This document shows positions 17,686 through 26,966 of a stretch of DNA of 64,000 nt, piece by piece. How positions within the stretch are numbered: position 1 is the first letter of the stretch; every line of letters begins with the position of its first letter. The DNA is from Niveibacterium microcysteis (GTDB lineage: Bacteria; Pseudomonadota; Gammaproteobacteria; Burkholderiales; Rhodocyclaceae). Location of the stretch: contig NZ_CP071060.1 of the NCBI RefSeq assembly GCF_017161445.1, positions 62,001 through 126,000 of the forward strand. Reading direction: 5' to 3'. The notes under the pieces are model-generated. The model saw only the letters and a list, made by a program, of their open reading frames with translations, was not told the origin of the DNA and did no database searches. Position numbers and translations under genes: made by a program.

Positions 17686-19176
17686 ATGAAGATGACGCTA
17701 CCCCGTTCGCTCGCGCTCGCCAGTGTGGCTGCGGTGGCGTTTGCCGGATGCCTGCAGGAAGGGCCCGGTGTATCGACCTCGCATGCCAGCGCGCTGGCCT
17801 CGGCCCCGGTTGCCGCGGCGAGCAGCACGGCCACCGCCACGGCGCGTGCCGGCCTGCCCGACTTCTCGGCCCTCGTCGAACAGGTGGGGCCAGCGGTGGT
17901 GAACATCGCCGTCTCCAGCGTGCGCGCTTCCGGCGGTGAGACCGCCGGCGAGAATCCGTTTGCCGATGACCCGTTCTACGACTTCCTGCGCCGCTTCGGT
18001 GTGCCGGTGCCCGGCCAGGGTGGCCAGCAGGGCGGTCAGCCGCGCGTGCAGCAAGGCGTCGGCTCCGGCTTCATCGTGAGCCCGGACGGCCATGTGCTGA
18101 CCAACGCCCACGTCGTGGATGGCGCAACCGAAGTGACCGTGCGCCTGACCGACAAGCGCGAGTTCAAGGCCAAGGTGGTCGGCGTCGACAAGCGCACCGA
18201 CGTGGCGCTGCTGAAGATCGACGCGAAGAACCTGCCGACCGTGAAGATCGGTGACGCCGAGCATGCCAAGGTCGGCGAATGGGTGATCGCGGTCGGTTCG
18301 CCGTTCGGCTTCGACAACACGGTGACCGCCGGCATCATCTCGGCCAAGGCGCGCCGCCTGCCGGACGAAACCTATGTGCCCTTCATCCAGACTGACGTCG
18401 CGATCAACCCCGGTAACTCCGGCGGCCCGTTGTTCAACCTGAACGGCGAGGTGATCGGCATCAATTCGCAGATCTACTCGCGCTCGGGCGGCTTCATGGG
18501 CATCTCGTTCGCGATCCCGATCGACACCGCGATGAAGGTGCGCGACCAGTTGCAGAAGTACGGCAAGGTGCAGCGCGGTCGTCTCGGCGTGCTGATCCAG
18601 GGCATGGACGACGACCTGGCGCAGACCTTCGGCCTCGACAAAGCCAAGGGCGCGCTGGTTTCGCAGGTCGAGCCCGATGGCCCCGCTGCGAAGGCGGGCC
18701 TGGAATCGGGCGACGTGATCCTCGCGGTGAATGGTCAGGAAGTGAAGGAATCGACCGACCTGCCGCGCGTGATCGGCGACCTGAAGCCGGGCGACAAGGT
18801 GAAGCTGCAGGTGTGGCGTAACAAGGCCAGCCGCGAATTCACCGCGACGCTGGCCGAGATGCCGGGCGAAGGCAGCAAGCCGACGGCTGGCAAGGGTGGC
18901 GAGAAGCCCAGTGGCAAGGTTGGCCTCGCACTGCGTCAGCTCGAATCGCGCGAAGCCGGCAAGCTCGGCGTGCCGGGCGGGCTGCTGGTCGAGGACGTGG
19001 CTGGCCCCGCGGCACAGGCGGGCGTGCGCCCCGGTGACGTGATCATCGCGGTGAACAACCAGCGCGTTACGACGATGCAGGAGATGACGGCGCGGCTGGA
19101 TGCCGCGGGTGATCGCTTTGCGCTGCTGGTGCTGCGCGGCAATCAGCGTCTGTTCATACCGGTGCGTTTGAAGTAA
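17686..19176 (+). CDS. Do/DegP-family periplasmic serine endoprotease (MucD-like)
   Basis: 496 residues. Degrades or refolds damaged envelope proteins. Seen: an N-terminal export signal (1-22) ending VAFAGC, which could be a weak lipobox (Phe at -3 is unusual) or a normal signal peptide; a trypsin-like domain with His142 (TNAHVVDG), Asp172 (RTDVALLK) and Ser245 (NPGNSGGPLF); and two PDZ domains (about 285-375 and 405-495). A Gly/Gln-rich loop (about 105-125) corresponds to the LA loop. GGAG lies 8 bases before the ATG at 17686. Single-gene unit with a strong terminator downstream. In betaproteobacteria this type often sits near rpoE genes; none are here. Confidence 0.94.
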   Translation: MKMTLPRSLALASVAAVAFAGCLQEGPGVSTSHASALASAPVAAASSTATATARAGLPDFSALVEQVGPAVVNIAVSSVRASGGETAGENPFADDPFYDFLRRFGVPVPGQGGQQGGQPRVQQGVGSGFIVSPDGHVLTNAHVVDGATEVTVRLTDKREFKAKVVGVDKRTDVALLKIDAKNLPTVKIGDAEHAKVGEWVIAVGSPFGFDNTVTAGIISAKARRLPDETYVPFIQTDVAINPGNSGGPLFNLNGEVIGINSQIYSRSGGFMGISFAIPIDTAMKVRDQLQKYGKVQRGRLGVLIQGMDDDLAQTFGLDKAKGALVSQVEPDGPAAKAGLESGDVILAVNGQEVKESTDLPRVIGDLKPGDKVKLQVWRNKASREFTATLAEMPGEGSKPTAGKGGEKPSGKVGLALRQLESREAGKLGVPGGLLVEDVAGPAAQAGVRPGDVIIAVNNQRVTTMQEMTARLDAAGDRFALLVLRGNQRLFIPVRLK

Positions 19177-19197
19177 GTCGCGCCGACTGCGAACCAG

Positions 19198-19229
19198 AGG
19201 GCGATGCGGGTGACCGCATCGCCCTTTTT
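19198..19229 (+). terminator. Intrinsic terminator after the DegP-type gene
   Basis: Seen: a 12-bp perfect stem (19198-19209 with 19214-19225), a 4-base loop and a T-run at 19225-19229. The strongest terminator in the window. Confidence 0.93.
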
Positions 19230-19312
19230 CATGGGCGGTTTGACTCTTCACGGCGCACCGTCTACGCCTAGGACTGAGGCGCGGCAATCGCTGCGCGCGG
19301 ACGGGGCGAATC

Positions 19313-20176
19313 ATGGACATCCGAAACCACTGGCTCACCGGCGACCAGGTGCGCAAGCAGGAAACACCGAACCGCGGTGGTGCGCTGACCGCGCGCTTTC
19401 TCATCATGCATTTCACCGGCGGCGCCTCGGCACAGAGTTCGGCCGACTGGCTGTGCAACCCTGCCGCGAAGGCTTCCGCCCACCTCGTGCTGGCGCGCGA
19501 CGGCAGCATCATCCAGCTTGCCCCCTTCAATGTCGTCACCTGGCATGCCGGCGTGAGCCAGTGGAACGGTGTGATTGGCCTCAACCAGCATTCGATCGGC
19601 ATCGAGATGGATAACGCTGGCGGCCTGCGGCAGGTGGGCGACAGTTTCCAGACCAGTTTTGGCAAACCGGTGCCGAAGGATCAGGTGGTAATCGCCGCAC
19701 ACAAGTACGGCGGGCCGGTGATGCCCTGGCAGGCCTACACCGCGGTGCAGATCGAGCGCGCCTTCGAGTTGGCGGAACTGCTGGTGGCGCGCTACGGTCT
19801 GGAAGACATCCTGGGCCATGAGGACATTGCACGCGGCCGCAAGACCGACCCCGGCCCGGCCTTCCCGCTCGAAGCCCTGCGCGGACGCATGCACGGGCGT
19901 GCCGACGACAGCGCGCCGCACTACCGCGTGACCGCCAGCAGCCTCAACATCCGCGCCGGTGCCGGTGCCGAATTCCCCGCAGTGGCGCCCGCCCTGAAGA
20001 AGGGCACCGAGCTCGTGCTGCTGGAGGCGGGCGATCGCTGGAACCGTGTCGAGGTGGTCGGCAATACCGACATCGAGGGTTGGGTGAACAACCAGTTCAT
20101 CGAACCGCTCAACGCCGGTGCGGCGCGTGCGATTGCCGTGAAGAAACCCGCCGCCAAGCGCAAGAAGGCTGGCTGA
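19313..20176 (+). CDS. N-acetylmuramoyl-L-alanine amidase (Amidase_2) with C-terminal SH3 domain
   Basis: 287 residues. Cuts the bond between N-acetylmuramic acid and L-Ala of peptidoglycan or muropeptides. Seen: an Amidase_2 domain (about residues 20-190) with a zinc-ligand His in MHFTGG, SAHLVLARDGSIIQL, WHAGVSQW, GIEMDN and LGHEDIARGRKTDPGPAF, and a bacterial SH3 domain (about 205-265: VTASSLNIRAGAGAEFPAV). There is no signal peptide or membrane segment, so it would be cytoplasmic like AmpD unless exported another way; the SH3 domain, usually a wall binder, sits oddly with that. The ATG at 19313 is in a weak context. 53 bases upstream of the DUF922 gene. Confidence 0.88.
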   Translation: MDIRNHWLTGDQVRKQETPNRGGALTARFLIMHFTGGASAQSSADWLCNPAAKASAHLVLARDGSIIQLAPFNVVTWHAGVSQWNGVIGLNQHSIGIEMDNAGGLRQVGDSFQTSFGKPVPKDQVVIAAHKYGGPVMPWQAYTAVQIERAFELAELLVARYGLEDILGHEDIARGRKTDPGPAFPLEALRGRMHGRADDSAPHYRVTASSLNIRAGAGAEFPAVAPALKKGTELVLLEAGDRWNRVEVVGNTDIEGWVNNQFIEPLNAGAARAIAVKKPAAKRKKAG

Positions 20177-20229
20177 CACCCTCGCATCGCGCTTGCGGGG
20201 CTGCCAGAATGGGCGCCCCGCCGTTGCCG

Positions 20230-20979
20230 ATGCGTATCGTGTTCAGATCGATCCGTCCCGTTTTCTCCCGCTTGGCGCTGTTGCTCGGGCTTGTCGCCAA
20301 CGTGGCATATGCCGAGGGCACGCAGCGGGGCCCGGACGCCTTTGCGGCCTTGTGCGAGACGCGACTGCAGCCGGTGGAGATCCGCGTCCTCACCGAACTC
20401 GAAACACCGCCACTGGATCTCGCACACAGCGCCGCCGAGCTTGCGGTGCTGCGCAAGCAACCCTTAAAGGCCGGCGAAGTGGTGGTTGGGCTGACCCAGG
20501 TGCGGCAGCGCTACGACATGCGCTGGAGCTACCAGGGACTGCGCGAACGCAACGGCGCGCGCAGCTGCATCCGCTCGCGCATTGAAGTGAAGTTGATCCT
20601 CAACCAGCAGGTGTACGTCGCCACCGAGTTCCCGCCCGGCACCTGCGGCCATGATGAAGTGCTGGCGCATGAACAGCGCCATGTCGCCGCCAACCTGGCC
20701 CAGCTCGAAAAGACGGCCCGCTTCGTCGAAGAAAGCCTGCGCGCCCAGGAGGGCGGCGCGCCGCCGTGGATGGGCGAGCCGGCCGCACTCCGCGAAGCGG
20801 TGCTGGAGCGTGCCCGCGTCAGCTGGATGGCGCAGCTCGAAGCGAACTTCCACCAAGTCGACCGCGAGCACGCGATCATCGACTCGGTGGAAGAATCACA
20901 GCGCTATCGGCAGCTGTGCAATGGCGAGATGGAGCGAACCTTGCGCGGGATCGTGAAGGAACCCGCCAAGGGCCGCTGA
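20230..20979 (+). CDS. DUF922 putative secreted zinc protease
   Basis: 249 residues from the ATG at 20230; an in-frame ATG at 20209 is possible, but 20230 starts at the signal peptide (about residues 1-28, ending NVAYA). Seen: a DUF922 fold with RIEVKLILNQQVYVATEF and HDEVLAHEQRHVAAN, in which His147-Glu148 and His151 form a HExxH zinc motif. The family is predicted to be secreted zinc-dependent proteases; substrates are unknown. It follows the amidase gene on the same strand and could be cotranscribed. Convergent with the acetyl-CoA hydrolase gene 31 bases on, with no clear terminator between. Confidence 0.85.
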   Translation: MRIVFRSIRPVFSRLALLLGLVANVAYAEGTQRGPDAFAALCETRLQPVEIRVLTELETPPLDLAHSAAELAVLRKQPLKAGEVVVGLTQVRQRYDMRWSYQGLRERNGARSCIRSRIEVKLILNQQVYVATEFPPGTCGHDEVLAHEQRHVAANLAQLEKTARFVEESLRAQEGGAPPWMGEPAALREAVLERARVSWMAQLEANFHQVDREHAIIDSVEESQRYRQLCNGEMERTLRGIVKEPAKGR

Positions 20980-21010
20980 TCCGGATGGCTGATGCGCGCG
21001 GCGGCCGGTC

Positions 21011-23131
21011 TTACAAATTCCCCGCCACCAAGGCCCGCATCAGTTTCTCCTTCAAATCCTTCGGCTGATCCAGCCCCATGCGTGCGAGCAGTTCCGGTTT
21101 TGGTGTCGCCGAGAGTCCGCGGATCAGGGAGCCGACCAGAGACAGCGGTGACTTCTGCTGGGCCTTAAGCTTCATCAGCGCCTTGGCGAGCGTGAGCTCG
21201 GTCGCATCGAGATCGGTACCGAAGGGGAAGTCCGGCAGCAGGCCGCGCTGGTGGAACTCGGCAAGGCGCTGCGATAGCACCTCGGGCAGGTTCTGCCGCT
21301 GCTCCGGCGGGATCTGATAGTCCTGCGCGATCTTGCCGTTGGCCTTGGCGCGGGCGAGCAGTTCGTCCTGGAAGCGCGAGTCGGTGATGGCCAGCAGGCG
21401 CTTGATCACATCGGCGTCGGACTGCCCGCGCACGTCGGCGATCCCGTATTCGGTGATGTACACATCGCGCAGGTGGCGCGGAATCGTGACGTGGCCGTAG
21501 TTCCAGACGATGTTCGAGGTCGGCTTGCCGTCCTTGCCGATGCGCCAGGAGCGCAACATCAGGATCGACAGTGCGCCGGGCAGGGTGTGGCCCATCGCGA
21601 CGAAGTTGTACTGGCCGCCGACGCCGGACACGAGATTGCCGGTGTCGAGTCCGTCCGACACTGCTGCGCCGAGCAGCGTCACCATCATCGTGGTGTTGAT
21701 GAAGCGGGCATCGCGCCGATGCGTGGCGGCGAGCTGCTCCTGCCCCATCACCTGGTTGATGAAGCTGATCCGCGTCATGTTGATCTTGGCCAGCAGCTCG
21801 CGCGGCATGGTACGCAGGCGGTCGTAGAAATGCGTCGGGCCGATGAAGAAGCCGCCGTGCATCAGGCGCCCGTGCGTGAGTCGCTCGCCCAGCATCCGGG
21901 CGGCGATCTCCTTGCGTACTGCGGGATCGGCCGGCGTGGCGGGGAGTCGCTCGGCGCCGCGCAGCAGGGCGCCGTCTTCGAGCCGCACATCGGCGTGCAG
22001 GATGCCGAAGTGGTGCAGAAAGTCGAAGTCGGCCCGCGACAGCGGCGAGCCGATCGCTCGGGCTTCGAGCAGGGCTTCGAGCATGGCTTCGTCCGGGATC
22101 AGCCCGACCTTGCCGGCATTCAGCAGCGTCTGCAGCGCGACGTTGTCGAACACTTCGCGGCGGATGATGCCGGCGTCGATCAGCTCCATGAAGCCATTCA
22201 CGAACATCTCGCTGCAGCCGTAGAGGCCTTCCGTGAAGGCCTCCTGGTAGTTGTGGCCGGCATGCAGCGGGCCACCGAGGGCCTTGAGCATCGCCCGGTA
22301 GGTGCCGTTATCGCGGTCGCGCAGGATCAGCGCATGCGCGATGCCGTCGCCAAGCGAACCGATACCGATCTGCAGCGTGCCGCCGTCCTTCACGGTGCTG
22401 CTGGAATACAGCGCAATGCCGTAGTCCTGGTCGTCCACCTTCATGTTGGGCGGCGCAAAGATCGTGTGCGTGGAGGCCGGATCGTCGACCAGGATCGAGA
22501 TGTCCTCTTCGGGCAGGAGCGCGTCGTTCGGCATGAAGGGCAATTCGCGATTCACGACGCCGATCAGGTGCATGTGCTGGACGCCGTCGCGATTGGCCTG
22601 TTCCAGCGCATCGATCGTCAGGTCGGTGTTGCACGACATCGAATAGCGCGGTCCGTCTGGCGTGTCCTCCACCGCAATCGCCTGCGCGAACACGTTCACG
22701 CCTTGCGCCAGCGCATCGCGCACCGCGTGGGTGTAGTTCGAATACACGTAGTTCGACTGTGCGTTGGCGTTGCCGAGATACTCACCGGTCTTCAGGAAGA
22801 ACTCGCAGATCTCGACGTTAGGCGGCAACGCATTGCGTTTGACGTCGATCGAGTAGTCCATGTCCGGGTAGTTGCCGAACACGCGCTCGACGAAGGGCCC
22901 CAGAAAGCGCTGTTCCAGCGCGCTCTTGCCGCGCGGGCGATCCAGCGACAGGGCCGTGAAGATCTTCAGCTTGAGCGTCGGATCCGCCTTCGCCCGCCGG
23001 TAGAGCGCGTTGATCCAGGCATTGGGCTTGCCGATGCCGAGCGGCATCGCCATCACGATGTTCTTGCCGACACGGTCAATCAGCGCATCGATCGAGTCTT
23101 CGATGCGAGCGCAGCGCAGTGGCGCAGTCAT
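21011..23131 (-). CDS. Acetyl-CoA hydrolase/transferase family protein
   Basis: 706 residues from the ATG at 23131, which has a good GGGGGAGA site; upstream in-frame codons do not fit the family. The family cleaves or moves CoA between acetyl-CoA and organic acids (acetate, succinate, 4-hydroxybutyrate). Seen: an N-terminal CoA-transferase-like part (VMAMPLGIGKPNAWINALYR; SNYVYSNYTHAVRDALAQGV) and the C-terminal AcCoA-hydrolase domain (GGQYNFVAMGHTLPGALSIL; ITEYGIADVRGQSDADVIKR). The length is greater than the 500-550 residues of Cat1/AarC-type enzymes and fits the long subfamily common in Proteobacteria. The exact acceptor cannot be read from sequence. Confidence 0.88.
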   Translation of the reverse strand: MTAPLRCARIEDSIDALIDRVGKNIVMAMPLGIGKPNAWINALYRRAKADPTLKLKIFTALSLDRPRGKSALEQRFLGPFVERVFGNYPDMDYSIDVKRNALPPNVEICEFFLKTGEYLGNANAQSNYVYSNYTHAVRDALAQGVNVFAQAIAVEDTPDGPRYSMSCNTDLTIDALEQANRDGVQHMHLIGVVNRELPFMPNDALLPEEDISILVDDPASTHTIFAPPNMKVDDQDYGIALYSSSTVKDGGTLQIGIGSLGDGIAHALILRDRDNGTYRAMLKALGGPLHAGHNYQEAFTEGLYGCSEMFVNGFMELIDAGIIRREVFDNVALQTLLNAGKVGLIPDEAMLEALLEARAIGSPLSRADFDFLHHFGILHADVRLEDGALLRGAERLPATPADPAVRKEIAARMLGERLTHGRLMHGGFFIGPTHFYDRLRTMPRELLAKINMTRISFINQVMGQEQLAATHRRDARFINTTMMVTLLGAAVSDGLDTGNLVSGVGGQYNFVAMGHTLPGALSILMLRSWRIGKDGKPTSNIVWNYGHVTIPRHLRDVYITEYGIADVRGQSDADVIKRLLAITDSRFQDELLARAKANGKIAQDYQIPPEQRQNLPEVLSQRLAEFHQRGLLPDFPFGTDLDATELTLAKALMKLKAQQKSPLSLVGSLIRGLSATPKPELLARMGLDQPKDLKEKLMRALVAGNL

Positions 23132-23280
23132 GGTTTCTCCCCCGGTTGCCGGTCTGTGCCGGTCTTGATTCATGGTCTCGATGGACACGTCGCAAGGCGG
23201 ATCACGCGCTGGCAACGAACTCATTCTGCGGTGCGCCCGACGCGCTTGTCACGGTGCGTGTTGGCCGGGCTTGAGGCCAG

Positions 23281-25761
23281 TCAAGTCGCCACCGGGCTGC
23301 CTGGCGCCGCGGTGTCGAGCATGCGAATTTCCAGTGGACGCGAGGTGTCGAGGTGGACGTCGCGCTGCGGGAAGGCGATCACGATTCCCGCTTCGGCGAA
23401 GGCCTTGTCGATCATGAAACGCACGTCGCTGGTGACGATCCGCCCTGCGGTGCCGGCATCCAGATCGAGCCAGAAATAGAGGCCGAAGTTCAGCGCGTCG
23501 GCGCCAAAGTCCTCGAACAGTACCTCGGGCTCCGGGTCTTTCAGGATCTTGCCGTGGCGCTGGGCCACCTCCAGCAGCAGTTCGGCCACGCGTCGTGCGG
23601 GTGCGCCGTAGGCCACGCCGATCTTCACCGCGAAGCGCACCTTGCCGGAGGTGTAGGTCCAGTTGGTGACTTCCTGCTCGATGAAGCTTGCGTTCGGCAC
23701 CAGGGTCTCGATGCCGTCGATGTTGCGGATCGTGCTGGCGCGCACGCCGATGTCGGTTACGGTGCCGCGCTTGCCGGCAACTTCGACGGTGTCGCCCAGC
23801 TTGAACGGGCGTTCGACCAGCAGCATCAGCCCGCTCATCAGGTTCTTCAGCAGCGTCTGCATGCCGAAGCCGGCACCGATCGCGATCGCGCCGCCGAGAA
23901 AGGCGAACACGGTGAGCGGAATCCGCACGATCGCGAGGCTGATCACGAACAGCATCGCGAACACGCCGGAGAGCACCCAGTTGCTGGCGGTGTTGAGCGT
24001 CTGCAACGGAATGCCGAAGCGCGCATGGATGTGGTTGTTGAACAAGCGCGCCACGCGCCGCGCCAGCCAGAAGCCGGCGAACAGCGTTATCAGTGCAATG
24101 ACCAGTTTGCCCACGGTGACGCCACGCTGCGTGGCAATCGTCTGACCGTCGACGATCGCGGTGTCGCTGACGGTCGTGAACTCGTAAGACCAGATGTCGC
24201 CGACGGTGTCGACAACCTCGTTGCGGATCGCGTCCAGCCTTGCCTTGGCGCTGCGGTCGGCGGCTTCGCGGTTGAATTCCTCGCTCCAGCGGGTGGCCAT
24301 CAGGCGAAGCTGGCCAACCTCGGTCAGGCCGCGCAACTGCAGTTGCACCCGATCCTGCATGGCGTTGATGGTCTGCCGGATCAGCGCGGCTTCTTCCGGC
24401 GTTGCGTTCGCCTGTCGATCCTGCATTGCCGAAATCTGATCGAGGGTCAGTTGAAGCTCATGCCGCAGACTGCGCGACGGTTCCTTGATCCGCTCGGTCA
24501 GTTCGCGCACGCCATTGCGCAGCGCTTCGGTGGTGGCTTGCGTGGCGCCGGGCTGCTCGGCCGCATAGCGCAGATCCCAGAACACATGCTGGAAGTGCTG
24601 CGATTCGATGAGGCGGGTCAGGATGTCGATCTTGTCGCCTGCGGTCATCGCACGCACCTGCTCGAGTTCGAGCAGGCGCTGCGCTTGCGTCATGCTGTCG
24701 TTCAGGCGCGCGATCTTGGCTTCCAGCTCGGCGATGCTGACCGTATGGCTGTGTTTGTCCTTGCCGCCCGCCACGCCCGGCGTCTTCATCTGGTTGCGCG
24801 CGGCATCCAGCGCGGCCCGCAGCTTGACCAGCGTGTCCCGCTGTTCGTCGCGTTCCTGCTGGCGTTGGCGCAGGCTCTGTTCGAGTGCGTTTGCGTCTGC
24901 GCGCGCGTTCGCCAGCTCGCCCTCCAGTGCGGTGCGGCGTTCGGCCTGACGGGCCAACAGCACTTCGCGGTCCGCCGCGTTGAAGCGCACCTTGCTCTCA
25001 GTCTGCGCCACCCGCGCTTCGAGCTCGCGGAAGGCGCTGCTTGTCTGGGCGAGTTCGGTCGCCAGTACCCCTTCCTGTTGCCGCAGGGCTTGCAAGCGGG
25101 CGCCATGGCTATGGGCGCGCAGCTCGGAAAACTGCCATAGCCAGCGCAGGCGTGGCAGATCGCCGGCTACCCGGTTGCGTTCCAGCGCCTCGAAGCTCTG
25201 GCGGCGGCTGAGCTCCGCGGCGTCGTAGTCGCGCGTGACGATCTCGCGTTCCTTGGCCACCACGAGCTGCTGCGCTTCGATCGAATCGACCGCCAGCGCG
25301 ACCGTCTGCAACTGCTGCCGCAGGCGATCAACCAGCACGATCGAGTACGGCGGCTTTCCGAGTTCGTCCGTCGGCGTCATGACGTCGGCGCCGGAGATGA
25401 TTTCCGCACGGGTCTTGAGTGCTTCGGCGCGGCGGATCATGTCGAGTTGCAAGGCGTAGGCCGTCACCTGTTGCTGCAGCAGGTAGCGGCGCTCGCTGAG
25501 CAGCTCGGGCGGTATGCCGGGCGGCAGCGCTTCGTCGGCCGCCTGGCGGTTGTCCGCACGCGCCAGTGCATCCTGCGCAGCCTTCATACGGGCGGCGATG
25601 CTTGCGGCGTCCATCGCATCCGGATTGGCCGGGCTGTGCGCAGCCGGCGCCGATTGCGAAGCGCCCGCCGCGTCCATCACGCCAGCGATGCCGGCTATCG
25701 GTGCGGCGATCACTTCGGTGGTCAGCAGGGCGATGGCGGCGAGCAGGGCGCGTGTGTACAT
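23281..25761 (-). CDS. Large mechanosensitive ion channel (MscS superfamily, MscK/YnaI-like with periplasmic coiled coil)
   Basis: 826 residues. Releases solutes on hypo-osmotic shock. Seen: a signal peptide (1-20, ending VIAAP), a long periplasmic coiled-coil region (about 50-510), three or more membrane segments (about 555-690), the pore helix signature AIAIGAGFGMQTLLKNLMSG, then the cytoplasmic beta domain (VERPFKLGDTVEVAGKRGTV; RNIDGIETLVPNASFIEQEV) and the C-terminal vestibule. AGGA precedes the ATG at 25761. It is divergent from the DUF4105 gene. The ion-gating role is known for the family; any additional ligand control is unknown. Confidence 0.92.
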   Translation of the reverse strand: MYTRALLAAIALLTTEVIAAPIAGIAGVMDAAGASQSAPAAHSPANPDAMDAASIAARMKAAQDALARADNRQAADEALPPGIPPELLSERRYLLQQQVTAYALQLDMIRRAEALKTRAEIISGADVMTPTDELGKPPYSIVLVDRLRQQLQTVALAVDSIEAQQLVVAKEREIVTRDYDAAELSRRQSFEALERNRVAGDLPRLRWLWQFSELRAHSHGARLQALRQQEGVLATELAQTSSAFRELEARVAQTESKVRFNAADREVLLARQAERRTALEGELANARADANALEQSLRQRQQERDEQRDTLVKLRAALDAARNQMKTPGVAGGKDKHSHTVSIAELEAKIARLNDSMTQAQRLLELEQVRAMTAGDKIDILTRLIESQHFQHVFWDLRYAAEQPGATQATTEALRNGVRELTERIKEPSRSLRHELQLTLDQISAMQDRQANATPEEAALIRQTINAMQDRVQLQLRGLTEVGQLRLMATRWSEEFNREAADRSAKARLDAIRNEVVDTVGDIWSYEFTTVSDTAIVDGQTIATQRGVTVGKLVIALITLFAGFWLARRVARLFNNHIHARFGIPLQTLNTASNWVLSGVFAMLFVISLAIVRIPLTVFAFLGGAIAIGAGFGMQTLLKNLMSGLMLLVERPFKLGDTVEVAGKRGTVTDIGVRASTIRNIDGIETLVPNASFIEQEVTNWTYTSGKVRFAVKIGVAYGAPARRVAELLLEVAQRHGKILKDPEPEVLFEDFGADALNFGLYFWLDLDAGTAGRIVTSDVRFMIDKAFAEAGIVIAFPQRDVHLDTSRPLEIRMLDTAAPGSPVAT

Positions 25762-25884
25762 GCAGATCCTAGTAAAGGCGTTTGCGGCGCATTGTGGGCA
25801 AGCCGCCAGCGCTTGTCATGACTTAGTGCAGACAAGTGCCGGCCAAGCGGCTAACCTCACCGCGTTCACGTCCGGAGATTCTGC

Positions 25885-26880
25885 ATGCGCCCGATCGCAC
25901 GCTTCCTGCTCGGCCTGGTGGCCGTTCTCGTCAGCCTCTGGGCTGTCGCGGCCTTGTGGATTGACGGTCCCGCGTCGCGCCCGGTGGCGGCCGGTCTGTG
26001 TGGGCTTTACGCTGGCGCGGTGATCGCGCTGCTGGTTCGGGTCCGCCCGTTCCGCCGTGGTGCCCTGGCCGCGATCGTTGCGTTTGCGGTGGTGCTGATG
26101 TGGTGGCTGGCGATTCCGGCGAGCAACCAGCGCGACTGGCTGCCGGATGTGGCGAACCCTCCGACGGCGACGATCGACGGCAATATCCTGACCGTGCATA
26201 ACGTGCGCAATTTCGCCTATCGCAGCAGCGACACCGACTTTGAGCCGCACTGGGAAACCCGCCGCTACGACCTGACGAAGCTGCGAGGGCTGGATCTGGC
26301 GATCAGCTTCTGGGGCCCGACGCAGTACGGCCACACGATCATGGTGTGGGAGTTTGACGACGCGCCGCCGCTTGCCGTATCGATCGAGACGCGCAAGGAG
26401 AAGGGCGAGGAATACTCCGCCTTGCTCGGCTTCTTCCGCCAGTTCGAGCTGTACTACGTGGTCGCCGACGAGCGCGATGTGCTCGGCGTGCGGACCAATC
26501 ACCGCAACGAGCAGATCCGGCTCTACAAGCTCGGCACCTCGCCAGCGGCCGCGCGCGCGTTGCTCGAAGGCTACGTGGAGGAGTTCAACGAGCTCGCCAG
26601 CCACCCCGCCTGGTACAACGCGCTCACCGGCAATTGCACGACGATGATCTTCAAGAACGTGAAGCATGTGTTCGGCATCAGCAAGCTGACCGACTGGCGC
26701 ATTCTCGCGAATGGCCACCTCGACGAGCTTGCGTACGAGGAGAAGGTCATCAACACCAGCATGCCGCTGGCCGAACTACGTCTGCGCAGCGATATCACCG
26801 CACGGGCCCGCGAGGTCGGTTCGTCGCCTGATTTCTCGCAGCGTATCCGCGCGGGCTTGCCCGAGCGGCCGGCGCCCTAG
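25885..26880 (+). CDS. DUF4105 (Lnb N-terminal periplasmic domain-like) membrane protein
   Basis: 331 residues. Seen: three hydrophobic segments near the N terminus (about residues 5-28, 33-52 and 57-77), then the DUF4105 domain (about 100-300) with NVRNFAYRSSDTDFEPHWET, LSISFWG-like text (LDLAISFWGPTQYGHTIMVW), SIETRKEKGEEYS, RTNHRNEQIRLYKL and YNALTGNCTTMIF. The Asn-Cys-Thr segment and the SIETR motif are the conserved, probably catalytic, positions of this papain-like family, which includes the lipoprotein N-acyl transferase Lnb. Function here unproven. GGAG lies 6 bases before the ATG. Confidence 0.85.
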   Translation: MRPIARFLLGLVAVLVSLWAVAALWIDGPASRPVAAGLCGLYAGAVIALLVRVRPFRRGALAAIVAFAVVLMWWLAIPASNQRDWLPDVANPPTATIDGNILTVHNVRNFAYRSSDTDFEPHWETRRYDLTKLRGLDLAISFWGPTQYGHTIMVWEFDDAPPLAVSIETRKEKGEEYSALLGFFRQFELYYVVADERDVLGVRTNHRNEQIRLYKLGTSPAAARALLEGYVEEFNELASHPAWYNALTGNCTTMIFKNVKHVFGISKLTDWRILANGHLDELAYEEKVINTSMPLAELRLRSDITARAREVGSSPDFSQRIRAGLPERPAP

Positions 26881-26902
26881 CAGGCCGGCCAGGTCTTGAT
26901 CT

Positions 26903-26930
26903 GCAGCGATGTGCTGTCACGCATCGCTGC
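26903..26930. repeat. 9-bp perfect inverted repeat upstream of the MaoC gene
   Basis: Arms 26903-26911 and 26922-26930 with a 10-base spacer, between the DUF4105 stop and the MaoC start. No U-tract follows, so it is more likely an operator or a chance hairpin than a terminator. Confidence 0.4.
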
Positions 26931-26966
26931 GCACAATCCGCTATTCCTTTCGAGCCGGAGTTCCGC

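Noticed and set aside
21473..23479. 668-codon plus frame opposite the acetyl-CoA hydrolase gene
   Set aside because: No ribosome site, no domain, and it crosses the boundary of two genes.
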